A stretch of 64,000 nt of DNA from Fibrobacterales bacterium Fibro_02 (GCA_001603905.1 LVAE01000015.1:29622-93621), one strand, 5' to 3'. Shown: positions 33,616 to 42,331, numbered from the stretch's first letter. The notes: a model not told the origin generated them from the sequence alone. Numbers and translations are program-made.

Positions 33616-36317
33616 TGTCAGAAGAATTGGTACCAGGTTCGCAAATCAGGTCCTTGATTGAAAAGGACATGCAGGATTGCTACTTGCGCTATTCCATGAG
33701 CGTGATTGTTGCACGTGCCTTGCCTGATGCGCGTGACGGTTTTAAGCCGGTGCACCGCCGTGTGATGTACAGTATGCATAAGCTCGGCGTGGTGCCGAAC
33801 AAGCCGACGGTGAAGTCTGCCCGTATCGTGGGTGACGTGATCGGTAAGTACCACCCGCATGGCGACTCTGCCGTGTACGAAACCTTGGTGCGTATGGCGC
33901 AGGACTTCTCGCTGCGCTACCCGCTGGTGTTCGGGCAGGGTAACTTCGGTTCTATCGACGGTGACGGCGCTGCTGCAATGCGTTACACCGAAGCCAAGAT
34001 GAACAACATGGGTGCCCTCATGCTCGAAGATCTTGAAAAAGATACCGTCGACATGGGTCCGAACTTCGACGAATCCTTGGAAGAACCGAAGGTGCTGCCT
34101 TCCGCTCTCCCGAACATGTTGGTGAATGGTACCACGGGTATTGCCGTGGGTATGGCGACTTCCATGGCTCCGCATAACTTGCGCGAAATTGCAAATGCAA
34201 TTCATGCGGTGGCTGAAAATCCGGATATCTCTGGCGAAGACCTCTTGCAGTACGTGTCTGGTCCGGACTTCCCGACCGGTGGCGTGATTTGTGGCCGCGC
34301 AGGCATCCGTGATGCTTATTTGACTGGCCATGGCCGCGTGCGTGTGCGTGCCCGTACCGAAATCGATGTCGATAGCCGCGGTAAGCCGCGCATTGTCGTG
34401 AGCGAAATTCCTTACATGGTCAACAAGGCCGAGCTCTGTAAGAAGATTGCAGAACTCGTGAAGGACAAGCGCGTCGACGGCATTACCGACATTCGCGATG
34501 AATCTAGCCGCGAAGGTATGCGCATCGTGATTGAAATGCGCAAGGATGTGGTCGCCGAAGTCGTGCTGAATAATTTGTTCAAGAATACGCAGCTGCAGAC
34601 GACCTTCAGCATCTATAACCTCGCTCTCGTGAACAACCTGCCGAAGCTCCTGACTCTCAAGGAACTTATCCAGGTCTACGTGGATCACCGTTTGGAAGTG
34701 ATTACGCGTTCCACGCAGTTTGACTTGAACAAGGCCGAAGCCCGCTTGCACATTATCGAAGGCCTGCGCATTGCAACGCAGAACATCGACGAAGTGGTGC
34801 AGATTATCAAGTCGAGTCCGACGACCGAAGCCGCGAAGACCTCTTTGCAGAACCGCTTTAACCTCGACGAAATCCAGTCGCAGGCTATCGTGGATATGCG
34901 TCTTGCCCAGCTTACTGGCCTGAACATTGAAAAGTTGGAAGCTGAATACAACGAACTCGTTGCAACCGTTGCCGACTTGAAGGATATTCTGGAAAAGCGC
35001 GAACGCCGCGTGAAGATTATGCTCGACCGTCTCGATGCCATCGTGGACAAGTGTGGCGATGAACGCCGTACCTCTATCGAAGACGCGGTCGATGACTACG
35101 ATTACGAAGACCTGATTGCCGAAGAAGAACAGGTGATTACGCTCAGCCGTGAAGGCTATATCAAGCGTTTGCCGATCGATACCTTCAAGGCTCAGAACCG
35201 CGGCGGCAAGGGCATTATCGGCGCAACGCTCAAGGAAGAAGACAACGTCGAACAGATCTTTACCGCAAGCACCCACAGCTACTTGCTCGTATTCACGAAC
35301 AAGGGTCGCGCTTACTGGACCAAGGTTTATCGACTCCCCGAAGGAACCCGCAACGGCAAGGGCCGCCCGATTATCAACTTCATCGGTCTTACCGAAGGCG
35401 AAAAGGTGCAGGCGATTGTGCCGGTGCGCAAGTTCGGTGGCTACTTCTGCCTCGTGTTTGCGACCAAGAAGGGGGTCATCAACAAGATGGACCTCACGCT
35501 GTTCAGCCGTCCGCGCAAGGCAGGCGTGAACGCCATCAGCCTCGACGAAGATGATGAATTGGTGAAGGTTCAGCTCGTGGGTATGTCTGCCGAAGACTTC
35601 AAGGCAAGCCAGGCCGCCGAAGGCGAAGAGGCTGATGCCGAAGCCGAAACACAGGCTGCCGAGGCCGCCATCGCCGAGGAATCCGAAGACGCCGAAGATA
35701 TCGAAGGCCGCCCGATTCCGAAGGACTTGCTGATGCTTGCGACCAAGAACGGTCAGGCCGTGACCTTCCCGATCAGCTGCTTCCGCGCCATGGGCCGCGG
35801 CACGCACGGCGTGAAGGGCATTACCCTCGCCGAAGGCGACGAAGTGATTTCTCTGTTGTGGCTCAAGGCCGGCAACAAGATCGTGACCATCACCGAAAAC
35901 GGTTACGGCAAGCGTAGTGATCCTTCTACCTACCGCATTACTCGCCGCGGTAGCAAGGGCGTGCGCAACCTGAACGTGACCGACAAGGTCGGCCCCGCCG
36001 TGTTCGTGGAAAGCGTCGCTGACGACTACGACTTGATCATTACCAGCCGCGAAGGCCAGGTGATTCGTATCAAGGCTGCCGATATCCGCCTTACGGGCCG
36101 TAATGCGCAGGGCGTCAAGGCTATCAGCCTGCGCGAAGGCGATGTGGTACAGGATGCGACCGCACTCCCGAGCGTCGAAGATATCGAACAGGATAGCGCC
36201 GAGGCGAAGGAAACCTTCGACAAGGTGGAAGGCGTCGAAGTCGATGACGATTCTGTCGAAAAGGTCGAAGACAAGCCGGAACAGCAGATCGGTGTTCCGG
36301 CAAACGACGAAGAATAA
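33615..36317 (+). CDS. gyrA: DNA gyrase subunit A
   Basis: Breaks and rejoins DNA for negative supercoiling, in complex with GyrB. Within 900 residues the catalytic Tyr is Y124 (AAMRYTEAKM). The quinolone region reads YHPHGDSAVYETLVRMAQ: the key Ser (S85) is wild-type and the usual Asp is Glu (E89). The C-terminal wheel carries the GyrA box as QNRGGKG (about residue 527), with Asn for the usual Arg. Two acidic Ala/Glu-rich stretches are unusual: an insertion in the wheel (about 655-702) and a long acidic tail. It starts inside the surE stop codon. Confidence 0.96.
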   Translation: MSEELVPGSQIRSLIEKDMQDCYLRYSMSVIVARALPDARDGFKPVHRRVMYSMHKLGVVPNKPTVKSARIVGDVIGKYHPHGDSAVYETLVRMAQDFSLRYPLVFGQGNFGSIDGDGAAAMRYTEAKMNNMGALMLEDLEKDTVDMGPNFDESLEEPKVLPSALPNMLVNGTTGIAVGMATSMAPHNLREIANAIHAVAENPDISGEDLLQYVSGPDFPTGGVICGRAGIRDAYLTGHGRVRVRARTEIDVDSRGKPRIVVSEIPYMVNKAELCKKIAELVKDKRVDGITDIRDESSREGMRIVIEMRKDVVAEVVLNNLFKNTQLQTTFSIYNLALVNNLPKLLTLKELIQVYVDHRLEVITRSTQFDLNKAEARLHIIEGLRIATQNIDEVVQIIKSSPTTEAAKTSLQNRFNLDEIQSQAIVDMRLAQLTGLNIEKLEAEYNELVATVADLKDILEKRERRVKIMLDRLDAIVDKCGDERRTSIEDAVDDYDYEDLIAEEEQVITLSREGYIKRLPIDTFKAQNRGGKGIIGATLKEEDNVEQIFTASTHSYLLVFTNKGRAYWTKVYRLPEGTRNGKGRPIINFIGLTEGEKVQAIVPVRKFGGYFCLVFATKKGVINKMDLTLFSRPRKAGVNAISLDEDDELVKVQLVGMSAEDFKASQAAEGEEADAEAETQAAEAAIAEESEDAEDIEGRPIPKDLLMLATKNGQAVTFPISCFRAMGRGTHGVKGITLAEGDEVISLLWLKAGNKIVTITENGYGKRSDPSTYRITRRGSKGVRNLNVTDKVGPAVFVESVADDYDLIITSREGQVIRIKAADIRLTGRNAQGVKAISLREGDVVQDATALPSVEDIEQDSAEAKETFDKVEGVEVDDDSVEKVEDKPEQQIGVPANDEE

Positions 36318-36368
36318 CACTGTGCGGGGGCCTCGAATGGGGCCTATGCAATCCGTTATATAAATAAC

Positions 36369-36396
36369 GCTCCTCTCATGTTTGAGAGGGGCTTTT
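36369..36396 (+). terminator. gyrA intrinsic terminator
   Basis: A 10-bp stem (GCTCCTCTCA / TGAGAGGGGC, one G-T pair) with loop TGTT, followed by TTTTCT. Confidence 0.8.
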
Positions 36397-36452
36397 CTGT
36401 ATCAAAAACAGGCTTTTTTACTCAAAAATCGCCGTTTTTCCTTTTTTTTACT

Positions 36453-36494
36453 GTTGTAAAAGGTTACAACGGAATTTATCAAGTAGAACTTGAT
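36453..36494. promoter_or_regulatory. Two perfect inverted repeats upstream of the xylanase gene
   Basis: GTTGTAA-AAGG-TTACAAC (36453-36470) and ATCAAGT-AGA-ACTTGAT (36478-36494) are adjacent 7-bp-arm palindromes, 60-100 bp before the xylanase ATG. No T-run follows either. AT-rich promoter-like sequence (TATAAATTATAA) lies just downstream at about 36511. They may bind regulators that respond to xylan products. Confidence 0.45.
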
Positions 36495-36553
36495 TGCCTA
36501 TGTAGAATAGTATAAATTATAAGAGAGTACAAATAACCCCCGAGAGGAAAAGT

Positions 36554-38260
36554 ATGAGTATCAAAAAAGTTTTAACAACAGCCTTTGCCATGGCCGCAAT
36601 TTCGTCATCCATTTCCTGGGGGCAGACCACTCTAAACTGCTCTAATGGCACGTCCCAGAAGTTTGGTAGCGGCGCAGGCTATGATTACGAACTCTGGAGC
36701 CAGAATGGTGCCGGTAACGCAACTATGACGCTTAACCCAAGCACCGAAAATGGTGGTGCTTTTTCCGTTGAATGGAGTGGCACTATCAATATGTTGGCCC
36801 GTTCCGGAAAGCGTTGGGGGGCTAACTCCACTGTTACCGTACAGAATGTGGGTAATATTACCGCCGAATTTGAAGTGGAATGGAGTTCCAACGACAACGT
36901 GAAGTATGTCAGTGTCTATGGCTGGGGCTATTACGACAAGGGGGACATTCCCAGTGGTTTCAGCGATGAAATTGAATACTACATTGTCCAGGATCGCGGA
37001 AGCTACAATCCTACCCAGGGCGGTAAAAAGTTCGGTTCTGCAGTTATCGATGGTATTAGCTACGATTTCTATACTACCGACCGTATTCAGCAACCTTCTC
37101 TTTCGGGTACCAGCACCTTTAAGCAGTATTGGTCCATCCCGTCGAATACGAGCCAGCATCGCACCAAGGGTACCATTTCTATTTCCAAGCACTTCAGCGA
37201 ATGGGCTAAAGTGGGTATGAAGATGGGTAGACTGTATGAAGTTGCTTCCATGAAAATTGAATCCTACACCGGAAATACGGGCTCTGCAAAAGGTCATGCT
37301 ACCGTTAAGAAGAACCTGCTGAAAATCGGTGGCAGTGCCGATGAACTTGGCCTCAATGTAACTGCATCTCCGGCTGCTGCAGGTACTGTGACAAAGAGCC
37401 CCGAAGCTAACTATTATGCTCCAAAAACAGCTGTACAGCTCACCGCCAAAGCCAACGAAGGCTGGAAGTTTGTGGGTTGGGAAGGTGATGTTACCGGCTC
37501 TACCGAAACCATTTCTGTAACCATGGACAAGGAGAAGTCTGTTGTCGCCAAGTTTGAATTGGTTGGCGAAACTACAGTGAACCTTCTTAAGGATGGTAAT
37601 TTCCCGAGCAGCAGCGTGATTTCTACAAGCCAAGATGCATCTTGGTTCCTGGGTCAGGGTACAAACTGGGGTAACTCTGCTGCAAAGACATCTGTTTCTG
37701 GTGGCACGGCTACGGTTGACGTTACCACTATTGGTGCAGAAACTTACCAGCCGCAGCTTGTTCAGTACAATTTGGCTCTTGATAAGGGCATGAAGTACAA
37801 GTTGTCCTTTAAGGCTAGCGCTGATGTAGATCGCAAGATTGAAGTTAATTTCCAACAATCCGTAGACCCCTGGGGTGCATATGCCACTAAGGAATTTGAC
37901 ATCACCACTACGGAACAGGAATACACATTTATCTTTGATATGGAAGAAGATTCTGATGATGCCGCTCAGTTTGCCTTCAACTTGGGACAAGCTACAGGTG
38001 CAGTCAAGATTAGTGACGTCAAGCTGGTCTTCACCACTGGTAGCGAAGGTGGTGATCCGCAGGCTATCGTAGCCGACCTCCGTCTGAATGCTGCTGGCAA
38101 GACCTATCAGGTGTTCGACATGCAGGGCCGTAACCTCGGCAAGGTTGATGTTGCCAATGGCGCCTCCGTTGCCGCCGCTCTCCTCGCCAAGTTCCAGAAG
38201 GCAGGAGTCTACATGGTGAAGCAGGGAAGCAAGTTCCAGACGGTGCGCGTGACCCGCTAA
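36554..38260 (+). CDS. Modular GH11 endo-1,4-beta-xylanase with CBM and T9SS-like tail
   Basis: Secreted xylanase of 568 residues with signal peptide (MSIKKVLTTAFAMAAISSSISWG-Q). The GH11 jelly-roll runs to about residue 260: FSVEWSG, NMLARSGKRW, VYGWGYY, the nucleophile Glu region DEIEYYIVQD, RTKGTISISKHFSEW, and the acid/base Glu in ASMKIESYTGN. An InlB-B-type repeat follows (about 272-338, AKANEGWKFVGWEGDVTG). A CBM4/9-like beta-sandwich comes next (about 345-500, NLLKDGNF to KLVF). The end, LRLNAAGKTYQVFDMQGRNLGKV to MVKQGSKFQTVRVTR, resembles a type 9 secretion sorting domain. GAGAGGAAAAG precedes the ATG. Confidence 0.9.
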   Translation: MSIKKVLTTAFAMAAISSSISWGQTTLNCSNGTSQKFGSGAGYDYELWSQNGAGNATMTLNPSTENGGAFSVEWSGTINMLARSGKRWGANSTVTVQNVGNITAEFEVEWSSNDNVKYVSVYGWGYYDKGDIPSGFSDEIEYYIVQDRGSYNPTQGGKKFGSAVIDGISYDFYTTDRIQQPSLSGTSTFKQYWSIPSNTSQHRTKGTISISKHFSEWAKVGMKMGRLYEVASMKIESYTGNTGSAKGHATVKKNLLKIGGSADELGLNVTASPAAAGTVTKSPEANYYAPKTAVQLTAKANEGWKFVGWEGDVTGSTETISVTMDKEKSVVAKFELVGETTVNLLKDGNFPSSSVISTSQDASWFLGQGTNWGNSAAKTSVSGGTATVDVTTIGAETYQPQLVQYNLALDKGMKYKLSFKASADVDRKIEVNFQQSVDPWGAYATKEFDITTTEQEYTFIFDMEEDSDDAAQFAFNLGQATGAVKISDVKLVFTTGSEGGDPQAIVADLRLNAAGKTYQVFDMQGRNLGKVDVANGASVAAALLAKFQKAGVYMVKQGSKFQTVRVTR

Positions 38261-38301
38261 GGTTTGTTTCCTAAGCACTCCTATATTAAGGAAAACAAAA
38301 G

Positions 38302-38327
38302 ACGCTCCGCTTGGCGGAGCGTTTTTT
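38302..38327 (+). terminator. Xylanase intrinsic terminator
   Basis: A 9-bp stem (ACGCTCCGC / GCGGAGCGT) with loop TTG followed by a T6 run. Confidence 0.85.
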
Positions 38328-38378
38328 GGTTGTAGATCCTGTCAACTATTAACTATATTTAGGTCCGAGGTACAAACG

Positions 38379-39293
38379 ATGAAATTCTTTGTGACAGGTA
38401 TAGGTGGCCAGCTTGGTCACGATGTGATGAATGAACTTGCAAAGCGCGGACATACGGGCGTTGGGTCCGATATGGCGCCTGCCTATAGTGGTGTTGCCGA
38501 CGGTTCTGCCGTGACAACGATGCCTTATGTGCAACTTGACATTACGGATTCAGCTGCAGTCGACAAGGTCCTTTCCGAAGTGAAGCCCGATGCGGTGATT
38601 CACTGTGCTGCATGGACGGCGGTGGATATGGCCGAAGACGACGCGAATGTGGCGAAGGTCCGTGCGGTAAACGCAGGCGGCACACAGAACATCGCGAATA
38701 CCTGCAAGAAGCTCGGTTGCAAGATGACCTACATCAGCACGGATTACGTGTTCGATGGCCAGGGTACCGAACCGTGGAAACCTGATTGCAAGGATTACAA
38801 GCCTCTGAATGTTTATGGTCAGACCAAGCTCGAAGGTGAACTCGCGGTTTCGAATACGCTTGAGAAGTACTTTATCGTGCGCATCGCCTGGGTGTTCGGC
38901 CTGAACGGCAAGAATTTCATCAAGACGATGCTGAATGTGGGCAAGACCCACGATACCGTGCGCGTGGTGAATGACCAGATCGGTACGCCCACGTATACGC
39001 TGGACCTTTCTCGCTTGCTCATCGATATGAACGAAACGGAAAAGTACGGCTACTACCATGCTACCAACGAAGGCGGATACATCAGCTGGTTCGACTTTAC
39101 CTGCGAAATCTACAAGCAGGCGGGGCTTGCGACCAAGGTGCTTCCGGTGACAACGGCGGAATATGGCCTCTCCAAGGCTGCGCGCCCGTTCAACAGCAGA
39201 CTTGACAAGAGCAAGCTCGTGGAAAACGGTTTCAAGCCGCTCCCGACTTGGCAGGATGCTCTCACTCGCTACCTCAAGGAAATCGGAGAATAG
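38379..39293 (+). CDS. rmlD: dTDP-4-dehydrorhamnose reductase (RmlD-like)
   Basis: Predicted to reduce dTDP-4-keto-L-rhamnose with NAD(P)H, the last step of dTDP-rhamnose synthesis for surface polysaccharide. The 304-residue extended SDR has FVTGIGGQLGHDV (nucleotide loop), HCAAWTAVDMAEDD, the catalytic STDYVFDG and Tyr-x3-Lys as YGQTKLEGE, then RIAWVFG and VNDQIGTPTYT, all typical of RmlD. GAGG lies before the ATG and TATATT about 19 nt upstream. RmlA/B/C are not in the window. The next gene, a zinc-ribbon peptide, starts 1 nt after the stop. Confidence 0.9.
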   Translation: MKFFVTGIGGQLGHDVMNELAKRGHTGVGSDMAPAYSGVADGSAVTTMPYVQLDITDSAAVDKVLSEVKPDAVIHCAAWTAVDMAEDDANVAKVRAVNAGGTQNIANTCKKLGCKMTYISTDYVFDGQGTEPWKPDCKDYKPLNVYGQTKLEGELAVSNTLEKYFIVRIAWVFGLNGKNFIKTMLNVGKTHDTVRVVNDQIGTPTYTLDLSRLLIDMNETEKYGYYHATNEGGYISWFDFTCEIYKQAGLATKVLPVTTAEYGLSKAARPFNSRLDKSKLVENGFKPLPTWQDALTRYLKEIGE

Positions 39294-39294
39294 T

Positions 39295-39435
39295 ATGGCT
39301 GAAAAGCAGACTTACCGCGAAGTGATGCCGGGGGAGCTCCCGTGCGAAGTTCCTGAATGCGACGGCGTGATGGTCGTTGACCCTGACAACAGCTACAAGC
39401 TCACTTGCGACAAGTGTGGGCATATCAAGGAATAG
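39295..39435 (+). CDS. 46-residue zinc-ribbon-like protein
   Basis: A small protein with two Cys pairs: C17-x4-C22 (CEVPEC) and C38-x2-C41 (CDKC), with V/D-rich strands between. This is the spacing of a miniature zinc ribbon such as those in rubredoxin-like or RNA-polymerase-like peptides. ATG 39295 begins one base after the rmlD stop and has GGAGAA upstream, so it is co-translated with rmlD. Function unknown. It lies directly before the RNase P RNA gene. Confidence 0.7.
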   Translation: MAEKQTYREVMPGELPCEVPECDGVMVVDPDNSYKLTCDKCGHIKE

Positions 39436-39465
39436 TTCTCCCTTTTATTTTTAGGGGTAATTTCC

Positions 39466-39471
39466 TATATT
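39466..39471 (+). promoter_or_regulatory. RNase P RNA -10 element (TATATTTG)
   Basis: TATATT ends seven bases before the first G of the RNA. This calibrates the usual -10-to-start distance in this genome as about 7 nt. Confidence 0.6.
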
Positions 39472-39478
39472 TGACTTT

Positions 39479-39855
39479 GGGGTGGCGGATGGCCGCCGGC
39501 AGCAATGCTGGAGGAAAGTCCGGGCACCACAGGGCAGGATGCTGGATAACGTCCAGGCGTGGAAACACGACAGAAAGTGCAACAGAAAGTAAACCGCCTC
39601 GTAGGGTTTCGGCTCTGCGCGGTAAGGGTGAAATGGCGAGGTAAGAGCTCACCGCACACCTGGTGACAGGGGTGGCACGGTAAACCTCATCCGGTGCAAG
39701 ACCAAGCAGAATTCCGTTCACGCAAGTGAACCTGGGGCGGCCCGCACCAGCTGGAATTCGGGTAGGTTGCTTGAGGCGGTCGGTAACGATTCGTCCAGAG
39801 AGATGGTCATCGCCTTCGCAAGAAGGAACAAAACCCGGCTTACAACTGCCCCTTA
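39479..39855 (+). ncRNA. rnpB: RNase P RNA (type A)
   Basis: Catalytic RNA of ribonuclease P, which trims tRNA 5' leaders. The conserved segments are all readable: GAGGAAAGTCCGGGC near the 5' end (P4/J region), ACAGAAAG, AAGGGTGAAATGGCG, GTAAGAGCTCACCGC, GGCACGGTAAACC, and the 3' core AGAGAGATGGTCATCGCC with ACAAAACCCGGCTTACA. The 5' GGGG can pair with the 3' CCCC to close helix P1. Ends are estimated to within a few bases. Confidence 0.95.
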
Positions 39856-39859
39856 TCTG

Positions 39860-39886
39860 AATGCCTCCGCTAACAGCGGAGGCATT
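39860..39886. terminator. Hairpin directly after RNase P RNA
   Basis: A perfect 11-bp stem (AATGCCTCCGC / GCGGAGGCATT) with loop TAACA. It is followed by TCTCC rather than a clear T-run, so it is a weak or processing-type terminator. Confidence 0.55.
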
Positions 39887-40142
39887 CTCCGACTAGGGAA
39901 GGCTTCGCCCTCCCTAACACCCTCCTTTCCCAAATGTAACAAGCCTCCTCTATTAGAGGAAGCCTTCTCCTTATAAGACCGCTCGCGCCCAAATAACTAA
40001 GTTCGTCCCCGAAGCGCTCGCTCCCCCCGCAAGGGGGGCCATGTCCACATAAGCACTAAAGTGCTAAGTGGCCAAAGGTCGCCATCACGGCTCGCTTGCG
40101 CAGAGCCGCTTATGGCTCACCAAATTTTTTAAGGGGTGTGGG
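39887..40142. other. Gene-free, hairpin-rich spacer
   Basis: No coding signal seen. It holds several short inverted repeats: CCTCT/AGAGG at about 39947-39959, CCCCCC-GCAA-GGGGGG at 40023-40038, AGCACTAAAGTGCT at about 40052-40065, and GGCTC/GAGCC at about 40089-40107. The palindrome density resembles decayed repeat elements. Confidence 0.5.
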
Positions 40143-41642
40143 TTAGAAGTCTAGGTCAGCACCGATGCCGACGCCGCGGCTGGTGCGCTTGTAGGTGTTG
40201 CTGCCGTAGGCTTCCTTCTCTTTCCAATCGTCGTAAATCGAATGGAAGTAAGCTACGTTAATCTTGATCCAGTCGGTGGCTCGGAAGGCGAGGCCGCAGC
40301 CGAGAGTCACGTTGTCCATGATAAAGCTCATGTCGCTCATGTACTCGTCATCCAGGTGGTATTGGGAAATCTGGAAGCCTCCGCTGACTGTCAAGCGCGT
40401 CAAAATATCCGCTTCGACACCGCCCAAGAATTCGTCGGTGCCTTCGGCGTGCTTTTTCTGGTCGCCCGGCAAGTCGGCGTACCAGTCGAACCAGTGGCCG
40501 TAACCGGCGCTGACGCGGAAGTTGTCGAAGAGGGCGTAGGTCAGGCCCATGTAAATCGAGGCGGGAATGTCGCTGTGTGACTTGACTCCATCGTCGTAAG
40601 CAGCGAGGCCGACTTCGTTTACCTTGGTGTCGTTTTTCATTTCGATCGAGGTGTTGTACTCTAACTTGATTCCGGCAGTCAGGTCCTTGTATTTAAAGGA
40701 GATGCTGGCGAGCGGGGTGATGCCCCATCCGGTCTGTTCCACGTCGAGTTCCTTGTCGGAAACCTGTTCTGCGACGGCTTCAAAAGTCTTGGACTTGATG
40801 GTGTATTCCTTGGCGGCTTCTTTCAGTTCGTTCGCTTGAGCTGCATATTGGGCTGCCGTTGCCTTGTCGCCTGCGGCTTCATACTGCTTGGCTGCGGCTG
40901 CAGCTTTCTGGGCGCCTTCGGCGGCCTGTTCGGCATAGCTTGCCAAGGTTTCGGAGAGCTGGTTGAAGGTGACCGCCGCCTTGACCATTTCTCCGTCAAG
41001 ACCGAGCTGGGCGTTTTTGGGGTTCACCTGTACGTTCTGGAGCTTGCCTTCGTAGTGGTTGATGGCATAGCTGAACTTGGCTCCCAGATACGCGGAAAAC
41101 ATTTCGTTGATGCGGTATGCGGCGCCGAGTCCGAAACCGAAAATGTACGAGGTTCCCTTGAGCGAAAGGTCGGCGCTGTAGTCGGTGGTCGTAAGCCCGT
41201 TCTTGGTCAAAAGCCCCGGGATTTGTGCCACGGCAGCTTCGAAAGAGGGAATGCCCTTCTTGTAGTCGAGCTTTCCACCTCCGCCCACGATTCCAAAGTA
41301 GCCCGAAATGGCGAGATCGCCGCGATGCCAGGTGGCAAGCAGGCTCGGCATTGCAGGAATTTGCGCCTTGCCTTCGAATTTCTTTTCTTCGTCAAAAAGC
41401 GGGGATTCGGTATAGATGGTGCGTGTCTGCCAGAATGCCTGGGAGTTCAGGGATACATGCCATCCGTCTTCCATGAACGCGGTTCCCGCGGGGTTGAAAA
41501 TGGGCGCATCGTTGTCGGTGGTGGCGTACCGCATCACATGTCGCTGGTAGGCGATGGACTGGTTGGTGTTAGTGTTCAGGCCGCCAGCAAAAACAGATGC
41601 CGCGACTGCTCCCGTAATAACTGCGATGATTTGGGCTTTCAT
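40143..41642 (-). CDS. FadL/OmpP1-type outer-membrane channel with helical insert
   Basis: The 499-residue protein has a signal peptide (MKAQIIAVITGAVAASVFA-G). Its N-terminal region follows FadL logic (SIAYQRHVMRYATTDNDAPIFNPAGTAFM, the NPAG motif), then amphipathic strands ending in an aromatic-acid pattern (VGIGADLDF). These channels admit long-chain fatty acids and other hydrophobic compounds. An Ala/Gln-rich helical segment (around YAEQAAEGAQKAAAAAKQYEAAG) is inserted mid-barrel, unlike typical FadL, perhaps as a periplasmic or outer loop. Start chosen at ATG 41642 with AGGA upstream; the earlier ATG at 41696 would bury the signal peptide. Confidence 0.8.
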   Translation of the reverse strand: MKAQIIAVITGAVAASVFAGGLNTNTNQSIAYQRHVMRYATTDNDAPIFNPAGTAFMEDGWHVSLNSQAFWQTRTIYTESPLFDEEKKFEGKAQIPAMPSLLATWHRGDLAISGYFGIVGGGGKLDYKKGIPSFEAAVAQIPGLLTKNGLTTTDYSADLSLKGTSYIFGFGLGAAYRINEMFSAYLGAKFSYAINHYEGKLQNVQVNPKNAQLGLDGEMVKAAVTFNQLSETLASYAEQAAEGAQKAAAAAKQYEAAGDKATAAQYAAQANELKEAAKEYTIKSKTFEAVAEQVSDKELDVEQTGWGITPLASISFKYKDLTAGIKLEYNTSIEMKNDTKVNEVGLAAYDDGVKSHSDIPASIYMGLTYALFDNFRVSAGYGHWFDWYADLPGDQKKHAEGTDEFLGGVEADILTRLTVSGGFQISQYHLDDEYMSDMSFIMDNVTLGCGLAFRATDWIKINVAYFHSIYDDWKEKEAYGSNTYKRTSRGVGIGADLDF

Positions 41643-41806
41643 GGAGAATCCTAATTTTGGATGGAGCAAAATTAGAAACGTCTTTTGAAAAATCATAGTT
41701 ACATTTTTGCGCTGTTATTGTTACCGTAGCGGAACTGCTACAGATTTGTAATTAGAATCGGAACTTATTTTTTATATTTAAGAACCCAAACCTAGAGGAA
41801 ATTGCC

Positions 41807-42112
41807 TTGAAACTGGAAAAATTGAAAAAGCTGATTTTACGCATAGGAGTCGTTGTCGGAGTCATTGCGATGCTGATGGGAACCATCCTTACAGTGGCTG
41901 TTTGGAACGAAGGCTATTTTGTTGGTGCAATGATGATGATAGTGACGGGGGCGATAAGCATTTTTCTTGGGTTCAAGGAACTGTTGCAGCCGTCCGACCA
42001 CGAGTTTCACTGGCTGTCTCTTTTCTACAAGATTGTGCGCCGCTCCTTTTTCTTCTTGAATGCGGTGCTTATCGGGCTCGTCATTTTGACGGTCGCTTCG
42101 ATGTTGGAATAA
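41807..42112 (+). CDS. Small membrane protein of unknown function
   Basis: The 101-residue protein has a basic start (LEKLKKLILR) and three hydrophobic helices (about 11-32, 36-56 and 79-99), with an HEFHW loop between the second and third. No family recognised. It starts at TTG 41807 with AGAGGAA seven bases upstream; TATATT at 41772-41777 is a plausible -10. It is followed by a bidirectional terminator shared with the tRNA gene. Confidence 0.6.
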   Translation: MKLEKLKKLILRIGVVVGVIAMLMGTILTVAVWNEGYFVGAMMMIVTGAISIFLGFKELLQPSDHEFHWLSLFYKIVRRSFFFLNAVLIGLVILTVASMLE

Positions 42113-42183
42113 AATTTCCGGAAAAAGAATAAATTTTGAGAATGTGTTGCATTCGGAATTTTGAATGCAGTTGTAAATGAAAA

Positions 42184-42212
42184 AAAAACCGCTTGATATT
42201 CAAGCGGTTTTT
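42184..42212. terminator. Terminator shared by tRNA-Ala and the small membrane protein gene
   Basis: A 13-bp stem (AAAAACCGCTTGA / TCAAGCGGTTTTT) with a TAT loop. A and T runs on both sides make it bidirectional. Confidence 0.85.
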
Positions 42213-42215
42213 CAG

Positions 42216-42288
42216 TGGAGCTAAGGAGAGTCGAACTCCTGACCTCCTGCATGCCATGCAGGCGCTCTACCAACTGAGCTATAACCCC
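42216..42288 (-). tRNA. tRNA-Ala (anticodon GGC)
   Basis: A 73-nt cloverleaf on the minus strand: acceptor GGGGTTA paired with TAGCTCC (two G-U pairs), D arm with AGCTCAGTTGGTAGAGC, anticodon stem CCTGC/GCAGG with loop ATGGCAT (anticodon GGC), T arm with GTTCGACTC. Discriminator A. The 3' CCA is not encoded. Confidence 0.97.
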
Positions 42289-42302
42289 GAAAGGACACGC
42301 CA

Positions 42303-42331
42303 AATATAGAAGAAATATTTTTGCTTGTCAA
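42303..42331 (-). promoter_or_regulatory. tRNA-Ala promoter (TTGACA-17-TATATT)
   Basis: On the minus strand TTGACA (42331-42326), exactly 17 bases, then TATATTTG (from 42308). It is the best consensus promoter in the window and places the start about seven bases before the tRNA. Confidence 0.8.

Noticed and set aside
33618..36320. A 900-codon open frame antisense to gyrA
   Set aside because: It mirrors the gyrA frame exactly and arises from codon bias. Its translation is His/Val/Asp-rich with no recognisable domain, while GyrA is unmistakable.
36632..38278. A 548-codon antisense frame over the GH11 gene
   Set aside because: No motif or ribosome-binding site; the plus strand encodes a clear xylanase.
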